This document shows, in pieces, positions 1 through 4,628 of a stretch of DNA of 5,061 bases. The notes beneath the pieces are model-generated. The model was not told where the DNA came from. It did no database searches and was given only the letters and a program-made list of their open reading frames with translations. How positions within the stretch are numbered: the stretch's first letter is position 1; each line of letters opens with the position of its first letter. This DNA comes from Clostridiaceae bacterium. Lineage in GTDB: Bacteria > Bacillota > Clostridia > Saccharofermentanales > UBA5734. Both the position numbers and the translations under genes were made by a program. The stretch covers positions 1 to 5,061 of the forward strand of contig JAAYKS010000187.1 in assembly GCA_012522285.1 (NCBI GenBank). Reading direction: 5' to 3'.

Positions 1-323
1 AAATGAATGCGGGCAAAGAAAAAGAAAAAGTGCGCTGGATTTCCTTTGTGTTCGGGTGTGTGGCCGGCATCGCCCCCTGGATCGTGATCCTGCTCAACGC
101 CTTTGGCAATTCCGATCCCGCGGAAATTCCCTGGTTTGTGATCGCAATCGCTGCTTCCTACTTTGTGTTTTTCAACCTGTTCCCGATCAACATGGTTTTG
201 CAATATAAACGCGTCGGCCGCTGGGCGGACTACAAGTACGGGGAGCGCGGTTACATCGTTTTGAGCCTGGTTGCCAAAACGGTACTCGCGTGGCTTGTGT
301 TTGCAGGTGTGATGCAGCCGTGA
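1..323 (+). CDS. Heliorhodopsin, C-terminal part (5' end outside window)
   Basis: Retinal-binding seven-helix membrane protein of the heliorhodopsin family, a photosensory class inverted in the membrane relative to type-1 rhodopsins. About 106 C-terminal residues are visible from the in-frame Met at base 3; the family is near 250 residues, so TM1-TM4 lie upstream. I see three hydrophobic segments: about 12-32 (FGCVAGIAPW), 43-65 (FFNLFPINMVLQYK) and 82-103 (ERGYIVLSLVAKTVLAW). From memory of heliorhodopsin 48C12, the blocks FGCIAGIVPW, LQYK..GKW, GER.YIVLSLVAK and LAW match closely. Lys92 (bases 276-278) in SLVAK is the retinal Schiff-base lysine. The basic segments (KEKEK, and YKRVGRWADYKYGER between TM6 and TM7) fall on the cytoplasmic side in the inverted topology, which fits. 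The Met at base 3 lies in the TM4-TM5 loop and is unlikely to be the true start. A gene for an HEXXH protein follows on the same strand. Confidence 0.93.
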   Translation, partial: MNAGKEKEKVRWISFVFGCVAGIAPWIVILLNAFGNSDPAEIPWFVIAIAASYFVFFNLFPINMVLQYKRVGRWADYKYGERGYIVLSLVAKTVLAWLVFAGVMQP

Positions 324-379
324 CGGCAGGCATCCGGGAAAGAACATACCGCGGTCGACCAGGGAAGCGCGTGGAATAG

Positions 380-841
380 ATGCCGTCCAGGCGCAAGATG
401 TACCGGATCCTGTTTTATGTCGGGCAGTGGACCTGGGGAATGCCGGTCAACCTCGTCGGGGGACTGGGATGGCTTTATGGTCGTGCGCGTGGATTCCATC
501 AGGAGCGATTTCTCCTGGCGCGGGTCACCTATCTTCCGACACGACTTTCCGGCGGACTGTCGATCGGGATGTTTCTGTTTGTGCCGGATCGCTATCGGGC
601 GCAGGAGACGGCCGGCTGGGACCGTTCCCACATGGTCCATGAATACGGACATACGTTTCAAGCGTTGATCCTGGGCATCTTGTACTGGCCGCTGATCGGA
701 TTGCCCTCGATGCTGTGGTATGCGCTTCCCCGCAACGCGCGGTTTCGTGCCCGGCGGGGGCTGTCCTACTACTGGTTGTACACCGAATCCTGGGCCAATC
801 GCCTGGGAACGTGCGTAACCGGCTGGAAGGCACCGATGTAA
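380..841 (+). CDS. Putative membrane-associated HEXXH-motif protein (possible zinc metallopeptidase)
   Basis: A 153-residue protein. The central HMVHEYGHTFQ holds an HEXXH-type zinc signature (His87, Glu88, His91). A later YTESWANRLG puts Glu136 and Asn140 in a position where a gluzincin-like third ligand could lie. Hydrophobic stretches at about 9-34 (ILFYVGQWTWGMPVNLVG) and 93-116 (FQALILGILYWPLIGLPSML) suggest membrane association. I recall uncharacterised bacterial proteins with the same HE[FY]GH...LGPLY..IGLPS...YTE.WA layout, but no characterised member, so protease activity is an inference. The in-frame TAG at 377-379 directly precedes ATG 380, which caps the start there; ATG 398 is an alternative. 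The ribosome site is weak (GTGGAAT just upstream, or AGGGAAG at 361-367). It starts 56 bases after the heliorhodopsin stop with no terminator between, so co-transcription is likely. Confidence 0.78.
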   Translation: MPSRRKMYRILFYVGQWTWGMPVNLVGGLGWLYGRARGFHQERFLLARVTYLPTRLSGGLSIGMFLFVPDRYRAQETAGWDRSHMVHEYGHTFQALILGILYWPLIGLPSMLWYALPRNARFRARRGLSYYWLYTESWANRLGTCVTGWKAPM

Positions 842-880
842 AACGCCTTGCGCCTTCTTTCCTCGGAGATGTGCTATCTG
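842..880. other. Short convergent intergenic gap
   Basis: Only 39 bases separate the stop of the HEXXH gene (TAA, 839-841) from the stop of the minus-strand 112-residue gene (TAG, 881-883). I see short AAGGC/GCCTT complementarity spanning the TAA, but no GC-rich stem followed by a T tract on either strand. The two convergent transcripts therefore probably overlap, or end by a signal not visible here. Confidence 0.4.
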
Positions 881-1219
881 CTAGTCCTTGATGTACAACG
901 AGACGCGCAAAACACCTTCGGCGTAGACGACATCCGCCCGATCCACCATCGCACCCAGCAGGTAGTGATTGTCCCGGCCGGAACCCATGTCGAGCAGTTC
1001 GAGATAGTACGACTCCATCTCTGGCTGCACCCCGTCCGTGAGGGCGAGCCGGAAGGAGTCTATGTCCGCAGGCGCTTCCCGCGCGGGACCGCTGACTTCA
1101 ATGAGGTGCCCTCCCTCGTCCGGTGTCAGCCGGAGGTGGATGTCCTGGACCTTGTTGTCCAGAAAATAACCGAGGAGTTCCGCCAGAATCCGTTTGGCTT
1201 TTTGTGTAGCTCCGCTCAT
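881..1219 (-). CDS. Hypothetical protein, 112 residues, translationally coupled to the DUF1576 gene
   Basis: I do not recognise this protein. It is soluble-looking, acidic and has no signal peptide or membrane segment. The pattern suggests a small alpha/beta fold: an N-terminal helix (about 6-20, KAKRILAELLGYFL), strands near 25-31 (QDIHLRL) and 38-43, a helical middle (52-76, ending EMESYYLELLDMG), and a C-terminal block LLGAMVDRADVVYAEGVLRVSLY. Its ATG overlaps the TGA of the upstream DUF1576 gene in an ATGA (1216-1219), a classic sign of translational coupling and matched dosage. No strong ribosome site of its own is visible; only weak GGAAAC and AAGG lie upstream. It is the last gene of the five-gene minus-strand operon. 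A cytosolic partner or regulator of the DUF1576 membrane protein is plausible but is inference from position only. Confidence 0.82.
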   Translation of the reverse strand: MSGATQKAKRILAELLGYFLDNKVQDIHLRLTPDEGGHLIEVSGPAREAPADIDSFRLALTDGVQPEMESYYLELLDMGSGRDNHYLLGAMVDRADVVYAEGVLRVSLYIKD

Positions 1220-2493
1220 GTTTCCGGTTTGCCCTTCTTTCGGTGTGCGAGGATCTCCTTGAGTCCATCGAGAATCGGCACCATCGCGGCCGCGATGAAG
1301 CCGCCGGAGAACCCGTTGTTGTACAAATTCATACCGGCATGGAGATCGCCGATGTTCATGACCATCGCTGTATGTAGCATGCCGGCCAGGATCCCGACGA
1401 ACGGTCCGTAGTGGCCACTGATTGGCGCGAGGGTGGTTCCGAACAGAGCTGCCAGCAGCATCACGGTCGAGTGGATTTCATAGTGGTTGACCAGTCCCAT
1501 CAGGAAAACACCAAACAGGATCGGCCACACATTGCGCGGGTGTTTGCCGAACGCGCCAAATCCCACCACGGTAAATATCCCGCCGATCACAGGTCCGGAC
1601 AACCGCCCTCCCACCAGCAGCACATACCCGGTTGACAAAATGCCGAGCACCGCCATGTTGACCAGGGTCAGCCCGAATCCCGATATGGTCACAAAATCCG
1701 CTGCCAGCCGGCCGGACTGCCGCAGCAGACTACCGTATCCGGTAAGCCGCCATCCCGAAAAACAGAGGCCGGCCACCAGCATCCCCAGAAACAGAATGCC
1801 CAGCAGCAGGATGTAGGGGAGATTGCCGGCGGAGGAGACTTGATTGACCAGTCCGATCTCGATACCGAAGTTGCGAAGTACGGCGATGAAAAACATCCCG
1901 ATGATGCCGGCGGTAAATCCGATGTTGTAGAGGTTGAACCCCTGGTGGAACCGCAGCATGTGCATCGACAGCGGCGTCAGGACGAATCCCGCGAACAGAC
2001 TCGCGGCGAAACCCAACAGCAGCCCGAGCGGTTGCGCAAGGCCGAGATGGAAAGCGATTTCGCTGAACAGCGGACCCAGCGCAGTTCCAAACAATGCCTG
2101 CAGCAGATAGCGGTCAAACGGGGTACGCGAGACCAGGGCGTACAGATAGACCCCGGCCATGATCGGAATCGAGTTGAGCAGGTTTTTCCCAAACAAGGAA
2201 AAGCCTGCCATCGTGAACACCGCCGCCACCAGCGGGCCAGTGACCCGGACCCGGCTCAGATGGATGACCAGAATGGCAAGATAAGACATGACGCCGGCGT
2301 TCAACAGGGCAGCGCCCGGATTGGCCAGTGCAAAGTAGTCGGTGATGAGGTTGGCCGGAGAAGTCAGGATTGTTAGGCTGCCGCGGAGAATCTCATCCGC
2401 AGGATTAAATAGAAAAGCGGCGGCGGTCAGCAACGTGGCAAATGCCAACAGAAACGGGGTCCGGTTTCTGTCTGTTGCTTCCGCCGCCGCCAT
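1216..2493 (-). CDS. DUF1576 family polytopic membrane protein (putative transporter or channel)
   Basis: A 425-residue, strongly hydrophobic protein with roughly ten or more membrane segments, a short charged N-terminus and a basic C-terminus (HRKKGKPET). Key blocks match what I know of the DUF1576 family: ITDYFAL near 50, VTGP...FTMAGFSLFGKN (84-104), ALFGT.L.P, and FHQGFNLYNIGFTAGI (182-197). The chain consists of two related halves, about 52-208 and 266-408. Each carries [TS]GP...FT..GF..FGK..., then ALFGT.L.P, then H.G.NLYN.GF..G. Such a repeat is typical of transporters and channels with pseudo-twofold symmetry, but I know of no assigned substrate. The start ATG lies 5 bases after the stop of the 125-residue gene. 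A GGAAG site (2503-2507) sits inside that gene's last codons, 9 bases before the ATG. The stop overlaps the next gene's start. Family assignment is from memory of conserved motifs; transport is inferred. Confidence 0.9.
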   Translation of the reverse strand: MAAAEATDRNRTPFLLAFATLLTAAAFLFNPADEILRGSLTILTSPANLITDYFALANPGAALLNAGVMSYLAILVIHLSRVRVTGPLVAAVFTMAGFSLFGKNLLNSIPIMAGVYLYALVSRTPFDRYLLQALFGTALGPLFSEIAFHLGLAQPLGLLLGFAASLFAGFVLTPLSMHMLRFHQGFNLYNIGFTAGIIGMFFIAVLRNFGIEIGLVNQVSSAGNLPYILLLGILFLGMLVAGLCFSGWRLTGYGSLLRQSGRLAADFVTISGFGLTLVNMAVLGILSTGYVLLVGGRLSGPVIGGIFTVVGFGAFGKHPRNVWPILFGVFLMGLVNHYEIHSTVMLLAALFGTTLAPISGHYGPFVGILAGMLHTAMVMNIGDLHAGMNLYNNGFSGGFIAAAMVPILDGLKEILAHRKKGKPET

Positions 2494-2498
2494 GCGCG

Positions 2499-2876
2499 TT
2501 ATCTTCCGGCGCGGCTGGGGCCTTTCCGCCGGGAAGCCGGCGGACCGAGGATGACGGAGAGCACAATGCCTTGTGCCAGATGCTGCGAAGTCAGACTGGA
2601 CAATGCGTTTTGTACTTCCTTTGCTTGAACCGGTGCGTTGTCGGTCCGGATCCGATAGGACTGGTCTTCCGCATACTGTTGAACCGGGGCGTATCCTTCT
2701 TGCGATCCGTCCGATCTGGAGGAAGCAGACTCCCGTTCAACCGGGATCGTAAAAACGGTGTCGCGTCTGCCGGGATCGGCCGGCCCGCTTTGGGTGCGTT
2801 CGAGTGCCTGCGTGTAGAGGTTGGCCGCCTCGAGACGTTCCATCATCACCTTGAGTTGTTCGGTCAGGGCTGCCAA
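2499..2876 (-). CDS. Hypothetical protein, 125 residues, between floA and the DUF1576 gene
   Basis: I do not recognise this protein. Residues 1-28 look like an amphipathic helix (LTEQLKVMMERLEAANLYTQ). Residues 30-80 are polar, rich in Ser, Arg, Gln and Asp, and probably disordered. Residues 84-110 look helical and become hydrophobic (HLAQGIVLSVILGPP). The last 15 residues form a basic Gly/Pro/Arg tail (SRRKGPSRAGR). The start is TTG at 2874-2876. It is chosen because a near-perfect site, GGGAGGTGA at 2883-2891, lies 6 bases upstream. It follows floA by 34 bases and precedes the DUF1576 start by 5, so it is part of the operon. It occupies the position after floA that yqfB holds in Bacillus subtilis, but I see no basis for homology. 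A role in assembling or anchoring the flotillin or DUF1576 protein is speculation. Confidence 0.82.
   Translation of the reverse strand: MAALTEQLKVMMERLEAANLYTQALERTQSGPADPGRRDTVFTIPVERESASSRSDGSQEGYAPVQQYAEDQSYRIRTDNAPVQAKEVQNALSSLTSQHLAQGIVLSVILGPPASRRKGPSRAGR
2503..2507 (-). promoter_or_regulatory. Ribosome binding site of the DUF1576 gene
   Basis: GGAAG, 9 bases before the ATG at 2493. It lies inside the last codons of the preceding gene, whose TAA (2499-2501) falls between this site and the start. Ribosomes finishing the upstream gene would pass directly over it, which favours coupled translation. Confidence 0.5.
2525..2544 (-). repeat. Perfect inverted repeat before the DUF1576 ribosome binding site
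   Basis: On the minus strand, 8-base arms TCCGCCGG and CCGGCGGA are perfectly complementary around a CTTC loop. It lies inside the 3' end of the 125-residue gene, encoding its PPASRR segment, about 17 bases 5' to the DUF1576 ribosome binding site. No T tract follows, so it is not an intrinsic terminator. It could tune ribosome access at the junction. Confidence 0.6.
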
Positions 2877-2882
2877 GTGCCG

Positions 2883-2891
2883 TCACCTCCC
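2883..2891 (-). promoter_or_regulatory. Strong ribosome binding site fixing a TTG start
   Basis: GGGAGGTGA on the minus strand, 6 bases before TTG at 2876-2874. The near-perfect match to the 16S tail and the good spacing decide this TTG as the start of the 125-residue gene over any internal ATG. Confidence 0.85.
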
Positions 2892-2906
2892 TCTTGTTGA
2901 GCGAAG

Positions 2907-2924
2907 CGGATCATTTCTGATCCG
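2907..2924 (-). repeat. Perfect inverted repeat across the floA stop codon
   Basis: Arms CGGATCA and TGATCCG (7 base pairs, 4-base loop) enclose the floA stop TGA (2911-2913) and its last codons. There is no T tract, so it is unlikely to terminate transcription. It could act as an mRNA processing or stabilising hairpin between floA and the next gene. Confidence 0.5.
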
Positions 2925-3903
2925 GGCCGGCGGCGTCCGCTTTGCCGGTTCCTGCGATCGAGCTGCGCATCTGCGTATCCGAGATGATGTTCTGCATGTT
3001 GTAGTAGTCCATCACCCCGAGTTTGCCTTCGCGCAGTGCTTGTGACATCGCTTTGGGGATTTCGGCTTCCGCTTCGACGACCTTTGCGCGCATCTCGACG
3101 ACTTCCGCCCTCATCTCCTGCTCGCGGGCGACCGCCATCGCACGGCGCTCTTCGGCCTTGGCCTGCGCGATGCGTTTGTCGGCTTCCGCCTGGTCGGTTT
3201 GCAGCTGGGCGCCGATGTTGCGGCCGACGTCGACGTCCGCGATGTCGATCGAAAGGATCTCAAACGCGGTGCCGGCATCCAGTCCTTTGTCCAGGACGGT
3301 CTTTGAAATGCGGTCCGGGTTTTCGAGCACGTCTTTGTGGGTCATGGACGAACCAATTGTGGTGACAATGCCCTCGCCAACGCGTGCGATGATGGTTTGC
3401 TCGCCGGCGCCGCCGACCAGCCGGTCGATGTTTGCGCGCACAGTTACGCGGGCTTTTGCCTTGAGCTCGATACCGTCTTTGGCGATGGCCGCGACCAGCG
3501 GAGTTTCAATGACTTTCGGGTTGACGCTCATCTGTACCGCTTCGAGCACATCGCGCCCGGCCAGGTCGATGGCGGCGGCGCGTTCAAACACCAGCGGGAT
3601 TTCGGCTCGCTGTGCCGCGATCAGGGCGTTGACCACCTTGTCGACGTTGCCACCGGCGAGGAAGTGAGCCTCGAGCTGGTTGATGTTGATATTGAGCCCG
3701 GCCTTGGTCGCCTTGATCTGCGGATTGACAACCCGGGCGGGGATGACACGCCGCAAGCGCATGCCGATGAGGTTGAAGATGCCGACTTTGACGCCGGCCG
3801 CCGCGGCCGATATCCACAACCGGACCGGAACAAAGCTGAAGAGCAGCGAGAGTACAAATACGATCGCCGCAGCAAGCAATGCATACCAGAAGAAATCATC
3901 CAT
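2911..3903 (-). CDS. floA: Flotillin-like protein FloA
   Basis: Bacterial flotillin of the SPFH class, a membrane scaffold that oligomerises in functional membrane microdomains and affects membrane fluidity and protein assembly. At 330 residues it matches Bacillus FloA (about 331). Residues 5-27 form an N-terminal hydrophobic segment (WYALLAAAIVFVLSLLFSFV). The SPFH region follows: GMRLRRVIPARVVNPQIKATKAGLNI-type blocks (48-71), LAGGNVDKVVNALIAAQRA (82-100), DLAGRDVLEAVQMSVNPKVI (113-132), and DVGRNIGAQLQTDQAEADK (225-243). Residues 237-285 are an Ala/Glu-rich coiled coil typical of flotillins, and the C-terminal tail is polar. The start is ATG 3903, not the in-frame ATG at 3921. An AAAGGAGT site (3911-3918) lies 7 bases before 3903 and abuts the upstream ATG, which has no site of its own. 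nfeD lies directly upstream in the same operon, the usual partner arrangement. Confidence 0.97.
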   Translation of the reverse strand: MDDFFWYALLAAAIVFVLSLLFSFVPVRLWISAAAAGVKVGIFNLIGMRLRRVIPARVVNPQIKATKAGLNININQLEAHFLAGGNVDKVVNALIAAQRAEIPLVFERAAAIDLAGRDVLEAVQMSVNPKVIETPLVAAIAKDGIELKAKARVTVRANIDRLVGGAGEQTIIARVGEGIVTTIGSSMTHKDVLENPDRISKTVLDKGLDAGTAFEILSIDIADVDVGRNIGAQLQTDQAEADKRIAQAKAEERRAMAVAREQEMRAEVVEMRAKVVEAEAEIPKAMSQALREGKLGVMDYYNMQNIISDTQMRSSIAGTGKADAAGPDQK

Positions 3904-3910
3904 GTCCTGG

Positions 3911-3918
3911 ACTCCTTT
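3911..3918 (-). promoter_or_regulatory. Ribosome binding site that sets the floA start
   Basis: AAAGGAGT on the minus strand, 7 bases before ATG 3903-3901. It sits immediately 3' of an alternative in-frame ATG (3921-3919), so it selects the shorter 330-residue product. Confidence 0.88.
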
Positions 3919-3921
3919 CAT

Positions 3922-3938
3922 ACCGCCCGTCGGGCGGT
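3922..3938 (-). repeat. Inverted repeat in the nfeD-floA gap
   Basis: ACCGCCC and GGGCGGT are perfectly complementary around a 3-base centre, filling most of the gap between the nfeD stop and the floA ribosome binding site. The hairpin would end 3 bases before that site. No T tract follows. It may protect the floA message from 5' decay or set a processing point; a protein-binding palindrome is also possible. Confidence 0.6.
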
Positions 3939-3940
3939 GG

Positions 3941-4462
3941 TCACTCGACCGGCCGGACCACGATCCGGCGGCCTTCCGTCCGGATCACGAGAATCCGGGT
4001 TCCTTGCGCGATGAACGCGCCCTCTGTCACGACATCCATGCGTTGACCGTCAAAATCCCCCGTGCCGGCCGGTCGGAGCACCGTGATCGCCACGCCCTCC
4101 TGCCCGATCAGCGACGAAGTGTCCGCAGTGGAGGAAAAGCCGTCTTCCTTTCGAGTGGAAGACCAGAGGATGAGTTTTCTCGACAGCTTTCCCTTCTTGG
4201 CCGACCGCAGAATGACCCACAGTACGATCGCCACGATCAAAAGAAGAATGACGATCATCACGGCGGCCTCGAACAACGTCTCGGCGGTGAGTACAATCCC
4301 GACCACCAGCAACAGCAGTCCTGTTCCGCCCGCGACCCCAAACCCCGCCGTGAAGATCTCGGCGACGAGCATCAGGATTCCGACGATGAACAAGATGGCC
4401 GGAAGCGTTTCAATGTTGTCGAAAAAACTGAACAGTCTTGCCGCCAATAGCAGAGTCCCCAA
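3941..4462 (-). CDS. nfeD: NfeD-family membrane protein, short form
   Basis: Partner protein of bacterial flotillins. At 173 residues it is the short NfeD form, without the N-terminal ClpP-like protease domain of long NfeD proteins. Three membrane segments are visible: about 20-37 (ILFIVGILMLVAEIF), 41-60 (GVAGGTGLLLLVVGIVL) and 64-86 (AAVMIVILLLIVAIVLWVI). A polar linker with several basic residues covers 88-116. A C-terminal OB-fold-like domain covers about 117-172 (LIGQEGVAITVLRPAG, FDGQRMDVVTEGAFI, GTRILVI). The GQ.G.A.T.LRP.G....G...DV...G.FI..G pattern is the NfeD C-terminal signature. The start is TTG at 4460-4462, supported by AGGAGGG 6 bases upstream. It is the first gene of the operon; its stop is 37 bases before the floA start. 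Its length resembles Bacillus YuaF (about 174), the FloT partner. Confidence 0.93.
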   Translation of the reverse strand: MGTLLLAARLFSFFDNIETLPAILFIVGILMLVAEIFTAGFGVAGGTGLLLLVVGIVLTAETLFEAAVMIVILLLIVAIVLWVILRSAKKGKLSRKLILWSSTRKEDGFSSTADTSSLIGQEGVAITVLRPAGTGDFDGQRMDVVTEGAFIAQGTRILVIRTEGRRIVVRPVE

Positions 4463-4468
4463 TACAAT

Positions 4469-4475
4469 CCCTCCT
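4469..4475 (-). promoter_or_regulatory. Ribosome binding site fixing the TTG start of nfeD
   Basis: AGGAGGG on the minus strand, 6 bases before TTG 4462-4460. The strong match supports the TTG start. Another TTG at 4467-4465 is out of frame and too close to the site. Confidence 0.82.
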
Positions 4476-4509
4476 GCCTGTACCTTGTTTCCGGTTGAAT
4501 GGTTCTTCC

Positions 4510-4540
4510 ATTATATTCCAATCTGGAGACCAAAAGGTAA
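4510..4540 (-). promoter_or_regulatory. Candidate promoter of the nfeD-floA operon
   Basis: A perfect TATAAT (-10) lies at 4510-4515 on the minus strand. The -35 is poor: the best options are TTACCT at 4535-4540 (19-base spacer) or ACCTTT at 4533-4538 (17-base spacer). A start site near 4503 would give a leader of about 40 bases. The weak -35 suggests either modest basal expression or an activator. I looked for a SigW-type TGAAAC/CGTA pair, known for the Bacillus yqeZ-floA operon, and did not find one. Confidence 0.5.
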
Positions 4541-4556
4541 CGGGGGTGTCAGAGCA

Positions 4557-4583
4557 GGTTCGTGTTGTAAGAAATGGTTCATG
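4557..4583 (+). repeat. Direct repeat GGTTCRTG flanking the -35 of the rightward promoter
   Basis: GGTTCGTG (4557-4564) and GGTTCATG (4576-4583) are 19 bases apart start to start and bracket TTGTAA (4565-4570). A partial copy, GGTTCTTC, lies at 4501-4508. This could be an operator, but eight-base matches in a small region may be chance. Confidence 0.25.
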
Positions 4584-4594
4584 TATGGTATAAG
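4565..4594 (+). promoter_or_regulatory. Candidate SigA-type promoter of the P-loop kinase gene
   Basis: TTGTAA (-35, 4565-4570; 4 of 6 consensus bases) and TATAAG (-10, 4589-4594; 5 of 6) are separated by 18 bases. Transcription would begin near 4601, leaving a leader of about 28 bases that contains the AAAGGAG ribosome site. The position directly before a gene transcribed away from nfeD supports it. Confidence 0.55.
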
Positions 4595-4614
4595 CACAGG
4601 AAGTGTGATAGTCG

Positions 4615-4621
4615 AAAGGAG
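4615..4621 (+). promoter_or_regulatory. Ribosome binding site of the P-loop kinase gene
   Basis: AAAGGAG, 7 bases before ATG 4629. It fixes the start of a reading frame that has no stop before the window end. Confidence 0.85.
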
Positions 4622-4628
4622 TGGTGGA

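Noticed and set aside
3..323. The heliorhodopsin fragment as a complete small 106-residue protein
   Set aside because: The Met at base 3 falls in the TM4-TM5 loop by homology; three helices with a retinal lysine cannot form the pocket alone, and the window edge explains the truncation.
842..880. Intrinsic terminator between the convergent genes
   Set aside because: Only a weak 5-base complementarity was found and no T tract in either direction.
848..1411. Plus-strand open frame of 187 codons
   Set aside because: It is antisense to the 112-residue gene and the DUF1576 C-terminus, which are supported by the ATGA overlap and family motifs; the translation has no recognisable domain.
1840..2376. 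Plus-strand open frame of 178 codons, very rich in Gln, Asp, Arg and Glu
   Set aside because: It is the complement of membrane-segment codons of the DUF1576 gene; the polar composition is the expected antisense image of hydrophobic residues.
3919..3921. Upstream in-frame ATG as the floA start (336 residues)
   Set aside because: It directly abuts the AAAGGAGT ribosome site that serves ATG 3903, has no site of its own, and would add residues beyond the usual FloA length.
3337..4014. Long plus-strand open frame antisense to floA (225 codons), plus overlapping ones at 3023-3667 and 3680-4450
   Set aside because: They lie opposite the well-supported floA and nfeD genes; their translations are low-complexity, Arg/Asp/Ser-rich products of the GC-rich complement, with no ribosome sites or recognisable motifs.
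3941..4462. nfeD as a truncated pseudogene lacking its protease domain
   Set aside because: The short NfeD form is an established class, the start has a strong ribosome site, and all membrane and OB-like segments are intact.
4463..4560. SigW-type promoter for nfeD-floA
   Set aside because: The TGAAAC and CGTA elements are absent at suitable spacing; a TATAAT -10 fits better.
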